A stretch of DNA of 64,000 nucleotides from Seiridium cupressi. Lineage: Eukaryota; Ascomycota; Sordariomycetes; Amphisphaeriales; Sporocadaceae. The stretch spans positions 1 through 64,000 of the forward strand of contig JARVKI010000050.1 in the NCBI GenBank assembly GCA_036674765.1, written 5' to 3'. The position numbers were made by a program, and so were the translations under genes. This document shows positions 46,238 through 56,090 of this stretch, piece by piece. The number at the start of each line of letters is the position of its first letter. The stretch's first letter is position 1. The notes below the pieces were generated by a model. The model was not told the origin of the DNA. It saw only the letters and a list, made by a program, of their open reading frames with translations, and did no database searches.

Positions 46238-47916
46238 ATGGCGTCCCACAAGTAAGGCTCGGGTTGCTCCGCGTTCGGCCGTCGTCTACTGACAATGTTT
46301 ACTTCACAGGGTCTTGATGCTGGGCGCTGGTTTCGTCACGAGACCTACTCTTGATATTCTGGCCGAATCGGGCATCCCCGTGACAGTCGGTGAGATTCCC
46401 TGAGCCGCAATGACTTCACGAACGTCGCACTAAACCATCCTTTAGCTTGCAGGACTCTTGAATCTGCCAAGTCTCTCTCGACTGGCGTCAAGAATGCCAC
46501 CCCCATCTCGCTCGACGTTACCAACGACCAGGCCTTGGATGCCGAGGTGGCGAAGCACGATCTGGTCATCAGCTTGATCCCCTACACCTTCCACGCCACC
46601 GTCATCAAGTCCGCTATCCGACAGAAGAAGCATGTTGTTACCACAAGCTACGTCTCTCCAGCCATGCTGGAGCTGGACCAACAGTGCAAGGATGCTGGCA
46701 TCACTGTCATGAACGAGATCGGTCTCGACCCCGGACTGGTATGTACACTAAAACATGTCGCCCTTCCATATTTTCAGCCTGGTGCTCTGCGAGGCGCAGA
46801 GTTGCACTCTGGTTTGAACGTCGAGCAATACCGTGCGTGGCAGTAGGAGTCTACTTGGTCGTAAATATGGAATCTGCAAAGCTAATGAAACTTTTGTTGC
46901 CAGGATCATCTGTATGCTGTCAAGACCATTGAGGAAGTTCACAAGGCCGGTGGCCGAGTGCTAGAGTTCCTGTCATACTGTGGAGGCCTTCGTGCGTACT
47001 CTATTCTGCCTGTTCGCCTTCAAGAAGAGAAGCTAACACGTCATCAGCTGCTCCTGAGGCATCGGACAACCCGCTGGGCTACAAGTTCTCCTGGTCGCCC
47101 CGTGGTGTCCTCCTGGCGCTGCGAAATGCCGCCAAGTACTGGAAGGATGGAAAGGTTGTAGAGGTAGAGGGCCCAGAGCTGATGGCTACCGCCAAGCCGT
47201 ACTTTATCTACCCTGGCTATGCTTTCGTAGCCTACCCGAACCGGGATTCTACACCTTACAAGGAAAGGTACAACATCCCAGAAGCTGAGACTATCATCCG
47301 AGGAACCCTCAGATATCAAGGCTTCCCGGAGTTCATCAAAACCCTGGTAGACATTGGTTTCCTTGACGACACGGAACGTGACATCCTCAAACAGTCTGTC
47401 CCGTGGAAGGAGGCTACTCAGTCTGTTCTGGGCGTCTCAACAAGCGGTCAGTCTGACCTGGAGGCTGCTCTCTTGTCTAAGGCTTCTTTCGCTTCGGCAG
47501 AGGAAAAGCAAAGAATCCTGAGTGGACTTCGATGGATCGGCATCTTCTCTGACGAGAAGATCGTGCCGCGAGGCAACCCGCTAGACACTCTTTGCGCAAC
47601 CCTGGAAAAGAAAATGCAGTTCGAGGAAAACGAGCGAGACTTGGTTATGCTCCAGCACAAATTTGAGATTGAGCACAAGGATGGCAGCCGGGAAACCAGG
47701 ACATCGACTCTTTGCGAGTATGGTGAGCCAAAAGGGTACTCGGCCATGGCCAAGTTAGTTGGTGTGCCCTGCGCCGTTGCAGTCAAGCAAGTGCTCAACG
47801 GGACTCTTTCCGAGAAGGGAGTGCTGGCCCCCATGAACTCCAAGATCAACGACCCCTTGATGAAGGAGTTGAAGGAGAAGTACGGAATCTACCTGATTGA
47901 GAAAACTATCTCGTAG
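46238..47916 (+). CDS. LYS9: Saccharopine dehydrogenase (NADP+, L-glutamate-forming)
   Basis: Catalyses the penultimate step of fungal lysine synthesis by the alpha-aminoadipate route, making saccharopine from aminoadipate semialdehyde and glutamate with NADPH. Five exons (46238-46251, 46310-46389, 46446-46738, 46904-46991, 47048-47916; introns 58, 56, 165 and 56 bp) give 447 residues, the usual length. The first exon is only 14 bases. The Rossmann loop is KVLMLGAGFVTRPTLDIL; next come VTVACRTLESAKSL, HDLVISLIPYTFHATVIKSA, VTTSYVSPAM and NEIGLDPGLDHLYA, followed by CGGLPAPEASDNPLGYKFSW. The C-terminus GIYLIEKTIS is complete. Two palindromes and a Cpc1-like core lie upstream, compatible with cross-pathway control. 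Confidence 0.95.
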
Positions 47917-48340
47917 TTTGACTTTAGTGGTTGGGGAGAGGTAATCTAGACGAGAGCAAAACGAGCTGTTCGACAGCCGCACAAAGTAGTTACCGAAAGT
48001 AGATAGGGTATAGACAAAATAATAGGCCCAGGATTCCGCTATTTGCGTTCCCAAAAAGCAACTTAAGAATGATGGCTGAGGCATGATCGGCCCCGGAAAG
48101 TGAAGCCGTGTACCTTCAATTGTGGTTTTCGGGGTTCAAAGCCAAGGATCATTTTAGTGGGACAAACCGCAGCCAAATTTGTTAGCGAAATTCAGATCTG
48201 AAAGCGCTTGTCAACCCAAAAAGTACTTTCCACTCTGGATCGAGGCTTGACGCCATCCACTTTGGTTCAGCACTGGAAAATATTCCAAAGGAAGACCGTG
48301 CTACTTGAGTTACCCCCATTTGGAATTCTGGGCTTTCCAA
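47917..48340. other. Intergenic region between LYS9 and LAS1
   Basis: About 420 bp between tandem genes; presumed LYS9 3' end and LAS1 promoter. No other feature seen. Confidence 0.5.
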
Positions 48341-49929
48341 ATGGTGCAATATATTCACACGCCATGGCGGGACCGGGCAGAACTACTAGAGGTCCGTCGC
48401 CAACTCTACCCTGCACCACCACGCGCCAGCACGGCCTTGGCCACCACAACAGCATCACCAGCAACATCCTCAGCAGCAACAGCCATAGTAGGATTCGCGC
48501 ACACGGACTATAGTGCAAGGGGAAGAGCAGAGACAGACCAGCGGCGACATGCCGTCTCTCGCGTCGCCATGTGGGTGCAGCGCGGCAGCTGCCCTCACAT
48601 GGTCGAGTCCACAGGCCTGCTGATGGCAGCCATACTGGATGATCTTGACGAGACTCGGAGTGGTTTTGGAGGAAAGGGTAGCAGCGCGAATAAAGCAGGC
48701 AGTACTTCTGCAGTGAGGCTGGCTTACTCGACTGCGTTCAGTCGGTACGTGATCATTTTACTTCGATCGGTTTCTCCCTCCATTCGGTTTACATTTTATT
48801 CTATTTCTTCTGTTATATTCAGCCTTTGTTACTTTCTTTTCGCGTTGTACGGCTTTCGGTTTCTCTTCCCATCTGGTACAAGAAACGCCTCGCCTGATGG
48901 TACTTCTGAGCGATAAGGTTTCTGCTCAGCCAGACCCGGGATGAGAAGGATGGGATGAAAATTATAGTGGGCGGCACGCGGAAATCACTATTCCCGGGGC
49001 ACTGGGGCTCTGTTACCAATTCATCGGTAACTTGCTTTTTGCTTCTTGCCTCCTGTGTCTCTCTGGGAGAGGGAAAAGCGTCTCGGTCATCAGTTCGGCT
49101 GTGGCAAGACACATTTGCCTGCTTGGAACTCTATGCGGGGAAGGGAGGAATAATAAAAAAGGCGGCTGATACCTCGATCCTGTCCATGTACCGTACTTCG
49201 GTTCAAACCCTCAACGCATGTCTTGACGTGTATGTGCTAATCTCATGGCGCAGCTTCGTCACGGGCCTTCTCGATAGCCACCAGGATAAGCAAATGAAAC
49301 AGAGCATGTATTCGATAGCAAAAACAATCGGCCTGCCTGCGACATTTGTTGAGCTCAGACATCAGTGTACACATGAGCAACTTCCTTCTCTGCTAAAGCT
49401 CAGATCAGCCGCACAGAAGTCGCTAGTCTGGATTTGGGATTACTACTGGAAGCATCTGACGGACGACGAGTACGTGGATGCCGACGGCGATAACGAGATA
49501 GCAATCGGCAACACATGCATTGAGATGCTGTCGATCTACCTGCTGACAGAAGATGTAACGAAGAAGAAAAGCCTGGGGAGGCGTCTTAAACAGTGGGACG
49601 ATGCGACTCTGCTGCAGACTCTGACAGATATCGGAGAAACTGCTGAAGACCATCGGCTGTTGCTCCGGTCATTACAGCTCTCGCAGCAGATACTGGATGG
49701 TCGAATGGATATGTCAGGATCTTCTACTTCCGAAGAACAACGACCGTCTGGCGAAAGAGATCTGAAGGAAGTCCAGGAGGAGATGATGCAGGTTACCAGT
49801 GAACTAGAGACTCTACAGCCTGTCGAGAGACCTCGGTTTCAAGAAACGTCCATTCAGGCTACCACGCAAGATAAAGGTTGGTCGAGATATGAGGGATCTT
49901 GGAAACCGAAGCCTATAGGGATAGTATAG
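48341..49929 (+). CDS. LAS1: Pre-rRNA processing endonuclease Las1
   Basis: Las1 is the HEPN-domain endonuclease that, with the kinase Grc3, cuts internal transcribed spacer 2 during 60S ribosome maturation in the nucleus. Two exons (48341-48744, 49254-49929) give 359 residues. The ATG at 48341 gives [20 protein letters not shown], the family start. The Las1 signature continues with [20 protein letters not shown] and [12 protein letters not shown]. Splicing joins [10 protein letters not shown] to FVTGLLDS; then [20 protein letters not shown] leads into the HEPN catalytic motif RHQCTH at about 170-175. The C-terminus [11 protein letters not shown] is also typical. The intron is 509 bp, several times longer than most others here, and its last 300 bp are open in frame with exon 2. 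Confidence 0.94.
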
Positions 49930-50225
49930 ATATACTCACAAAATCTGGACCAAGCTCGATGATGCCTTGCCTTGAAACCCACGCGTATGTGGCATTGTGT
50001 TTATATGTACATACTTTCTATATCAGTGTAGGCGTAAACGGCTTGTTCTCCCAATGCAGCTGCTGGCACCTGCCCCCGCGGGCCTCCTTCATACGGGGAT
50101 GGCTAAGCCCGGTAAAGCCGCGCTCCGGTTCACGTCATCGCTCAATTATTGGACGACAATTACTAACCGACAGTCAGCGAATCGACCTACGAAAGACCAA
50201 CATACGACGTTGCAAGATAAAATCA

Positions 50226-51619
50226 ATGAATCGCTTCATGGGACCCAGACTGTTCCCACTCGTCAAATTAAGCGCATATACAGCCGCTGTAAGTTCTAAT
50301 ATTGAAGTAGTGAAGATCCAGAGTCCATCAAGGTGCACACGTCCGCAGCTGACACCAATCACATGCACAGCCTGTGTTCGCCCGCGCCATGCATATCCAG
50401 TCGATTCCCATGTGTAAGCCCGCATATGTCCTTGGTCCTCGACAATGAATATATCCTAATTCAGGCATCATAGGGGTGGGAAGTAGTGACAACTACGCGT
50501 ATCTCGTCATCGATGATAAGTCCAAGGACGCTGTGATCATCGATCCCGCCAATCCCGAGGAGTAAGGGCAAAACTTGCTGCCACCAAGCATCCTCATGCT
50601 GACTTTTGAATTGATCAGAGTTGCCCCTGTGTTGAAGAAGGCTATCCAGGATGGAAAGATCAATTTAACCGCTATCGTCAATACACACCAGTGAGTGTTT
50701 GGCCTTCGTCAAATGGGAGTATAGTCATCACTGACTATAAATACAGCCATTGGGATCATGCAGGAGGCAACAAGCGAATGGTGACCATCGTTATGGAATA
50801 CTTTCGAATGATCTTCAGCTGACCATCCACTAGTTGCAAGAGCTTGGCAACGACAAGCTCCCCATCATCGGCGGCAAAGAGTGTGATGGGGTAACAGAGA
50901 CGCCGGCGAATGGCAATGGCTTCAAGCTGGGAAGCATTGCTGTCAAGGGCCTGTATACACCCTGTCACACACAGGATAGTATCTGTTGGTTCATGCAAGA
51001 TGGTGACGATAAGGTGGTCTTTACAGGCGATACCCTGTTCCACGGTGGTATGTCAGCACCCGAGCCCGTAGGGACCGAGGAATGGTTGACAAGACATGGT
51101 ATTAACTATTGCGCTTCTAGGTTGCGGCAGATTCTTTGAGGGAAGTGCTACCGAAATGCACAAGGCTTTGAATAACACACTGGCGTCTCTGCCCAATGAC
51201 ACCAAAGTTTATGTGCGTTCTTCCAAGTAGCAGGGCCTCTTTGAGGCGGTTTTCTGACGACATACAGCCTGGCCACGAATACACCAAATCAAACGTGAAG
51301 TTTGGAATCTCGGTACTGCAGAACGAAGCAGTGAAGAAGCTACAATCATTTGCAGAGAACAATAAGGAGACACAGGGCAAATTCACAATTGGCGACGAGA
51401 AGGTGAGTCTCATACGATGTTACCATTTCCCGGTATTGACGCAGTATCAGGAGCACAACGTATTCATGCGTGTCGAAGTAGGTCCCAGACGCACCCACCA
51501 CAGCCCATTTCAGCTACTGACTTTGAACAAAGGATCCCCAAATCCAGAAAGCTACAGGCGAGACAGATCCTGTTTCGGTCATGGCTAAACTTCGTGAAAT
51601 GAAGAACAACTTCAAGTGA
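50226..51619 (+). CDS. GLO2: Hydroxyacylglutathione hydrolase (glyoxalase II)
   Basis: Hydrolyses S-lactoylglutathione to lactate and glutathione in methylglyoxal detoxification. Ten exons are inferred: 50226-50288, 50371-50413, 50474-50561, 50619-50690, 50747-50780, 50834-51047, 51121-51212, 51268-51402, 51451-51477 and 51533-51619, giving 284 residues. The metallo-beta-lactamase THHHWDHAGG motif is at 87-96, followed by YTPCHTQDSICWF, VVFTGDTLFHGGCGRFFEG and PGHEYTKSNVKF; the C-terminal block DPQIQKATGETDPVSVMAKL is typical. The first exon encodes a basic, hydroxyl-rich leader (MNRFMGPRLFPLVKLSAYTA) suited to mitochondrial import. An internal ATG in exon 2 (MHIQSIPMWVGSSDNYAYL) would give a cytosolic form. 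The stop lies inside a GTGAGT donor-like site, so an alternative C-terminus is possible. Confidence 0.92.
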
Positions 51620-52634
51620 GTAAGTATGAAATGCAAAAGCACTGGTGGACCTGATGAACGGGATACTGACTTGAGCAGACCACCAGTTGAAAGTAAGATC
51701 TAGACCTACTTGAGCTTGAGCATTGGAGATCCATTGCGTTACTGGGGCTCCTGAAACTGGTGTCTAGTTACACTGTCAAAACAGAGTTCCGTGGGTGAAT
51801 CGGTCTGTACAATACTCATATTGCCACTCAAGACAGACATCCTGAAATCCGGGAAACTGATCGACAATGTTTTATTGCTTTCATGCGGAGATGTGATTTC
51901 GTAGGCTTGTCGTGACAACATGTATATGTATACATATCTAAATACCTGGACAGTCGACGGCAAGGTGGGAATGACATGAAAACGTTTGAACACAAGTTGA
52001 GCTCCTAGAAGCCCTACTTTCTTTATTCCCTAGCTATCATGATTTATTAATAAGGCAAGAGCTCGATTGTATATACCACCTGACAGCCACAAACATTAGT
52101 AGCGACACCCGGAGGAGAATCCCATCAATATACGTTCCGCCTCGAGAACCCCGCTGCCGTCCTCGCTCTCTGCTCCCGACTGAACAAGGGCGTGGCATTC
52201 CCTCATTTCAGAATTGGCAAGCTCGCCGTCCCCTCACGACACATCAGTCTCATCAACTACTTCTTAAACGGACTCCAACGTCACCTCCAATAAACCGTGT
52301 GCTCTGTTGAGTTGGCGACACGGTCGTTCCAACAGCAGCACGCCCAGGAGCGTCGATGCTTCGCTATCAAATATGGGCACACAATGCTGGTAACTCCGAA
52401 CCACTCTATGCCCTCGAAAAGACCCTCGTTTTCGACTGTGCCATTTTTCTCCCTTACTAGCCCGGGCTGCTCGGGTGAGCCTGGTAAGCTTACAACAGAA
52501 ACCAGCACCTTTGATCATAAATCGAGATACGCTGTAATCATCGGATGGGTGGAAGTCTTTGATAAAGTATTCGATTTAAAGGGGTATATACCAGCCAACC
52601 GATCCGTCTCGTTCCTTCTCATTCAAGTCGTACC
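51620..52634. other. Intergenic region between convergent genes
   Basis: About 1.0 kb. A plus-strand frame of 147 codons at 52297-52740 runs antisense into the downstream gene and lacks motifs. No other signal seen. Confidence 0.45.
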
Positions 52635-53759
52635 TCAATCGCCACTGATTTTTGCATGCCTGAAATACTTCATTCCGACCCAGGCCGTGACTACCCAAAC
52701 CCAGGCCATAATACATGTCAAGATCATCAAACTTGGGTAGTACCCGGTTATGGGCAGTGTCGGGTCGTCTTCAAGCTCTGGAGGTGCGTAGGGAGTTGTC
52801 CCAACGTCCCATGCCCAGTTCCATACACCGAAACAGCTTCCCATTCCTATTACGAACACGATCCAGGTCACGGCCAGAATCACCCAGCCCCACCATTCTG
52901 TCTCACTGTAGTCGTACTCGTCGTCAGGAACAGGAAGGGGCGATGCCGTAAGACCTTGTAGAGAAAGGGGCGACTTCGCATGCTTGACGGAGCGTCGCCT
53001 TTGTATTGACAGCGATGAAGCGCGAGAAGGTTTAAAATAGGACTCGGAGCCCGAAGATAGATTGGTGAGGCCTGGGCGCAGAGGCGAGGGGATGTGCTGT
53101 TTGAGAGAGACCATGTCTTCCTCATCGGTGGTCGAGGTATATGATATCGAAGGACTGGTGCCTTGCAGTTCGGGATCTGGTCTTGGTGGTAGGGTTGGAG
53201 GCGGTGGTGGTGGTGGTGCGCGCACAGGTATATCGGCTCGATGTGCGTACCCATCCACAGAGGGACGAGGTGTGTCGTCTGATATTCCCAAGCCAAGACC
53301 GACGGACTCCATAGAGTCTGGGCTTGATACGAGCTCTGCTCTTGATGTTGTGGTGTTGGTGTTGGTGCCAGGTGCCGGCGCTGTTTGCGCCTGTCCTGAT
53401 GTTTCCACGGCTAATGGCTTCAGCTCCCTCTTCTCTCTTTGCATGCCGCGACCGAGCAGCGCAACTTTCCGCAGCGAGCCTTTTCTCCTTCGCGTCTTGG
53501 GCTGCTGGCCATTTTCCAGGGAGGCCAGTGCGCGCGGCGGCCTATTCAGGGCTTCCTCGGCGATGTCGATATGTCGCGACTCTCGAAGGTTTGACTTGCT
53601 GTCCGACGTGCGCATGAAGGGAAACCTAGATAGCAGCCCACCGCCGGAGCCGCTCCTTTTCCTACTCTGGGGCGGCGAGGGCACTACTACATCAGGACCG
53701 CCTTGCTGGAGGGTGCTGGTGGTCCCAGCCGACTTTGGTCGTGGTGGAGTATTCTCCAT
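52635..53759 (-). CDS. Fungal two-helix membrane protein, unknown function
   Basis: Single exon, 374 residues. The first 280 or so residues are disordered and basic/Ser/Pro-rich: KRSGSGGGLLSRFPFMRT, a Lys/Arg cluster KTRRRKGSLRKVALLGRG, and a poly-Pro run in PVRAPPPPPPPTLPPRP. Near residue 275 the conserved part starts with DDEYDYSETEWWGW, leading into a first membrane helix VILAVTWIVFVIGMGSCFGV. A short acidic loop with TPYAPPELEDDPTLP follows, then a second helix LMILTCIMAWVWVVTAWVG and a basic end KYFRHAK. I believe this C-terminal module is widespread in filamentous ascomycetes but know of no function. The layout suggests a cytosolic tail anchored by a helical hairpin. It is divergent from the ZRG17-like gene. 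Confidence 0.85.
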   Translation of the reverse strand: MENTPPRPKSAGTTSTLQQGGPDVVVPSPPQSRKRSGSGGGLLSRFPFMRTSDSKSNLRESRHIDIAEEALNRPPRALASLENGQQPKTRRRKGSLRKVALLGRGMQREKRELKPLAVETSGQAQTAPAPGTNTNTTTSRAELVSSPDSMESVGLGLGISDDTPRPSVDGYAHRADIPVRAPPPPPPPTLPPRPDPELQGTSPSISYTSTTDEEDMVSLKQHIPSPLRPGLTNLSSGSESYFKPSRASSLSIQRRRSVKHAKSPLSLQGLTASPLPVPDDEYDYSETEWWGWVILAVTWIVFVIGMGSCFGVWNWAWDVGTTPYAPPELEDDPTLPITGYYPSLMILTCIMAWVWVVTAWVGMKYFRHAKISGD

Positions 53760-54536
53760 GGCGGTTCATGTGTCGAGGTGTGGGTTCAGGGTGTGGCCCG
53801 GCGCCCATCGTGATTTGAGATCGGCAGGGTTCATTCGACCATTGGAAGCTGCAAGGCCCAACCTCGATAGACTTGGGATTTGAAGGATCAGTCGCCGCTA
53901 CCGCTCGGCAGACTCTGTAACCTGGAAGCTCGAGGATTTGAGGCAGTCATGACGAGCGAGCATGTTGGAAAAGCAAACTTCTCAAAATGCAACCACGACT
54001 GATGGAGCTTGCCCAGTTTACCCCTGTCGAGCCCATCTGCTAGGTGGCCTTAGGTCGTCTTTTAACGACCCCGGAAGCGGACAGACAGGTTCAGGGGCGC
54101 CCCATGACGCAAGGCCAACCTGGGAGCCGCTATCACACAGGCCACAGCACACTGCACGGCACTTCTAATGGATGTCAGCTCAGCGCAGGGCAGTAATGCC
54201 CCCCCACGATTCAACATCGTCGGCTAGCAATTGAGACATTGGATGGCCCCTCTAAGTAATGTAGCAAGCACTATGGACGTCCATGCGCACGCTGCCATCA
54301 GCTCACTTCCTCTTGATTTGAGACAGCAGGACGAGACACCAGCTCAAAAACAGAAGAGCAATTGGTCGCCTTCTGCATTCGTGCTCAACGCATCTCCGAG
54401 ATTACATCTACCATCTCAATCAGGCTAAGCGCCAGGAACAGATCACTAAATCCCAGCCCACGGTGCCGTAGTCCCCGTCCACTCCTGTGTGGTGCGTGTT
54501 ATCGACCTCCATGATCACGTCCAACGTGATGCATCA
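53760..54536. other. Divergent intergenic region
   Basis: About 780 bp between the membrane-protein gene and the ZRG17-like gene; should hold both promoters. No distinct element recognised. Confidence 0.5.
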
Positions 54537-56090
54537 ATGGCTCCTGGCGGCCACCGTCCCCCGCCCATTCCCATACCCGCCATCTCGCCCAGTATAGAAC
54601 TGCTCCCCTCCTCGCCCGAGCAAGCCACCAGACCCAGGAGGAAGAGCAGGGCTGGCCACAAGAGCAACAGCAGCGCGCCGCTTCTGCACCTCCCCGACGA
54701 CCACCTGGCCCACGACTCGCACCACCGTCACGAAGAGCCCTTCTACGACCCAACCCGTCTCTCGCCCGTGGCGCCGACGTTCCAGCACAGCTCAGGCCTC
54801 TTGTCTCCGAATTACTTCCCAACAATGGCGTCCAATGGCTCAGCAGGCCTCAATGGGGGGGCTTTTAGCAAGGAGAACACCCCTCCGTTTGAGATGCCAG
54901 GCGCCGCCCCTAACCCATTCAATTTCCAAACCCAGGTCATATCCACGTCGCCAGTCAAGCCGAATGTCGGCCAGCGTCGTGGTCATAGATACAAGCACAG
55001 TTCCATCTCGGCGCAACACCAGATCTTCTTGGAGCCGCCTCCAAGACCGCCGCTGGCTCTCCCGCGCGACCTACCGATCCCGACACTCAAGGAGGCGTGG
55101 AAGTCCATGTCGACAGATCAACGCCGGCGCCTGTACTGGTGCTGCTGTCATCTGGTGGTGGCGTGCTCCATCTTTCTCTCGGCGCACGATTCACTCGCCA
55201 TGACGGCCCTGTCTCATCTTGTCTTCTTTGATGTGGGGAGTGCCTTGATTGGTGTTGCGGTAGATGTGTTGGGGAATTTCGAGGTCTGGAAACGAAGCAG
55301 TATCCGCCACCCATTTGGGCTCGAGCGCGCCGAGGTGCTGGCTGGCTTCGCTACGAGCGTATTTCTGATCTTCGGTGGTTTCGATCTCGTTAGCCACAAT
55401 CTAAAGCATGTATTGGAAGGGCTGGGAGACCACGAATCGCATCATCCTGATCCCCACAGTCATGGACCGCGAGTCCAGCCGGGCCATCTGGATATCACCA
55501 GCTTGGTCGCCATCATAGCCACGCTCGTCAGCGCCTATGGCCTGAAAAACCACGGGAGAATTAGTAGGATCATGCGCACGAGCTATCTGGCTAGCTTGCC
55601 AAGCATCTTGTCGAACCCTTTTCATTTCCTGACGCTGTCGACGTCGTTCTTGATGCTGCTGTTACCACTTCTTTCCATTCCCGTTTACGTGTGGCTAGAC
55701 AGTGCCGTATGTGGTTTGGTGGCGATTTCCATGTTCGGCCTCGGCACGAGGCTTGCGATCGCTCAGGGCTTGATGCTACTCATGTCATACGGTGGTCGCT
55801 CTGGCACCTCTGGCAAGTACAGAGACGTCGGTGTCGGCGATGTGGTGAGTGAGATCGAGACGGAGCCGAGCGTCCAACGCGTAGAGGAAGCGCAGTTCTG
55901 GCAGGTGCACTATGGGCTATGTATGGCCAACTTGAAGGTCTGCGTATCTAAGGGATGTGATGACGGCGCTTTGAGCAAGCTGAGGACACGCATAGCAAAT
56001 CTGGTACAGAATAGACTCGGGGAAGGCTATGGGAAGGGAAACAGCCTACGGTGGGAAGTCAGCTTACAGACAAAGACAGACCCCAGGTAG
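54537..56090 (+). CDS. Cation diffusion facilitator, ZRG17-like zinc transporter subunit
   Basis: Member of the CDF family; the yeast relative Zrg17 works with Msc2 as a heteromeric zinc importer of the ER. Single exon, 517 residues from the ATG at 54537; the in-frame extension upstream has no ATG. About 190 disordered residues precede the membrane domain. The six-helix region includes YWCCCHLVVACSIFLSAHDS, LVFFDVGSALIGVAVDVLGN, FGLERAEVLAGFATSVFLIF (the CDF 'RxE' loop and helix 3), a His-rich loop between helices 4 and 5 (HESHHPDPHSHG), and VWLDSAVCGLVAISMFGLG. The helix 2 and 5 metal sites read HLVFFD and D alone, instead of paired HxxxD, which suits the non-transporting Zrg17-type partner. 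A C-terminal cytosolic domain follows (FWQVHYGLCMANLKVCVSKG). Confidence 0.85.
   Translation: MAPGGHRPPPIPIPAISPSIELLPSSPEQATRPRRKSRAGHKSNSSAPLLHLPDDHLAHDSHHRHEEPFYDPTRLSPVAPTFQHSSGLLSPNYFPTMASNGSAGLNGGAFSKENTPPFEMPGAAPNPFNFQTQVISTSPVKPNVGQRRGHRYKHSSISAQHQIFLEPPPRPPLALPRDLPIPTLKEAWKSMSTDQRRRLYWCCCHLVVACSIFLSAHDSLAMTALSHLVFFDVGSALIGVAVDVLGNFEVWKRSSIRHPFGLERAEVLAGFATSVFLIFGGFDLVSHNLKHVLEGLGDHESHHPDPHSHGPRVQPGHLDITSLVAIIATLVSAYGLKNHGRISRIMRTSYLASLPSILSNPFHFLTLSTSFLMLLLPLLSIPVYVWLDSAVCGLVAISMFGLGTRLAIAQGLMLLMSYGGRSGTSGKYRDVGVGDVVSEIETEPSVQRVEEAQFWQVHYGLCMANLKVCVSKGCDDGALSKLRTRIANLVQNRLGEGYGKGNSLRWEVSLQTKTDPR

Noticed and set aside
53062..53883. 273-codon plus-strand frame
   Set aside because: It is antisense to the well-supported membrane-protein gene (52635-53759) and mirrors its codon pattern.
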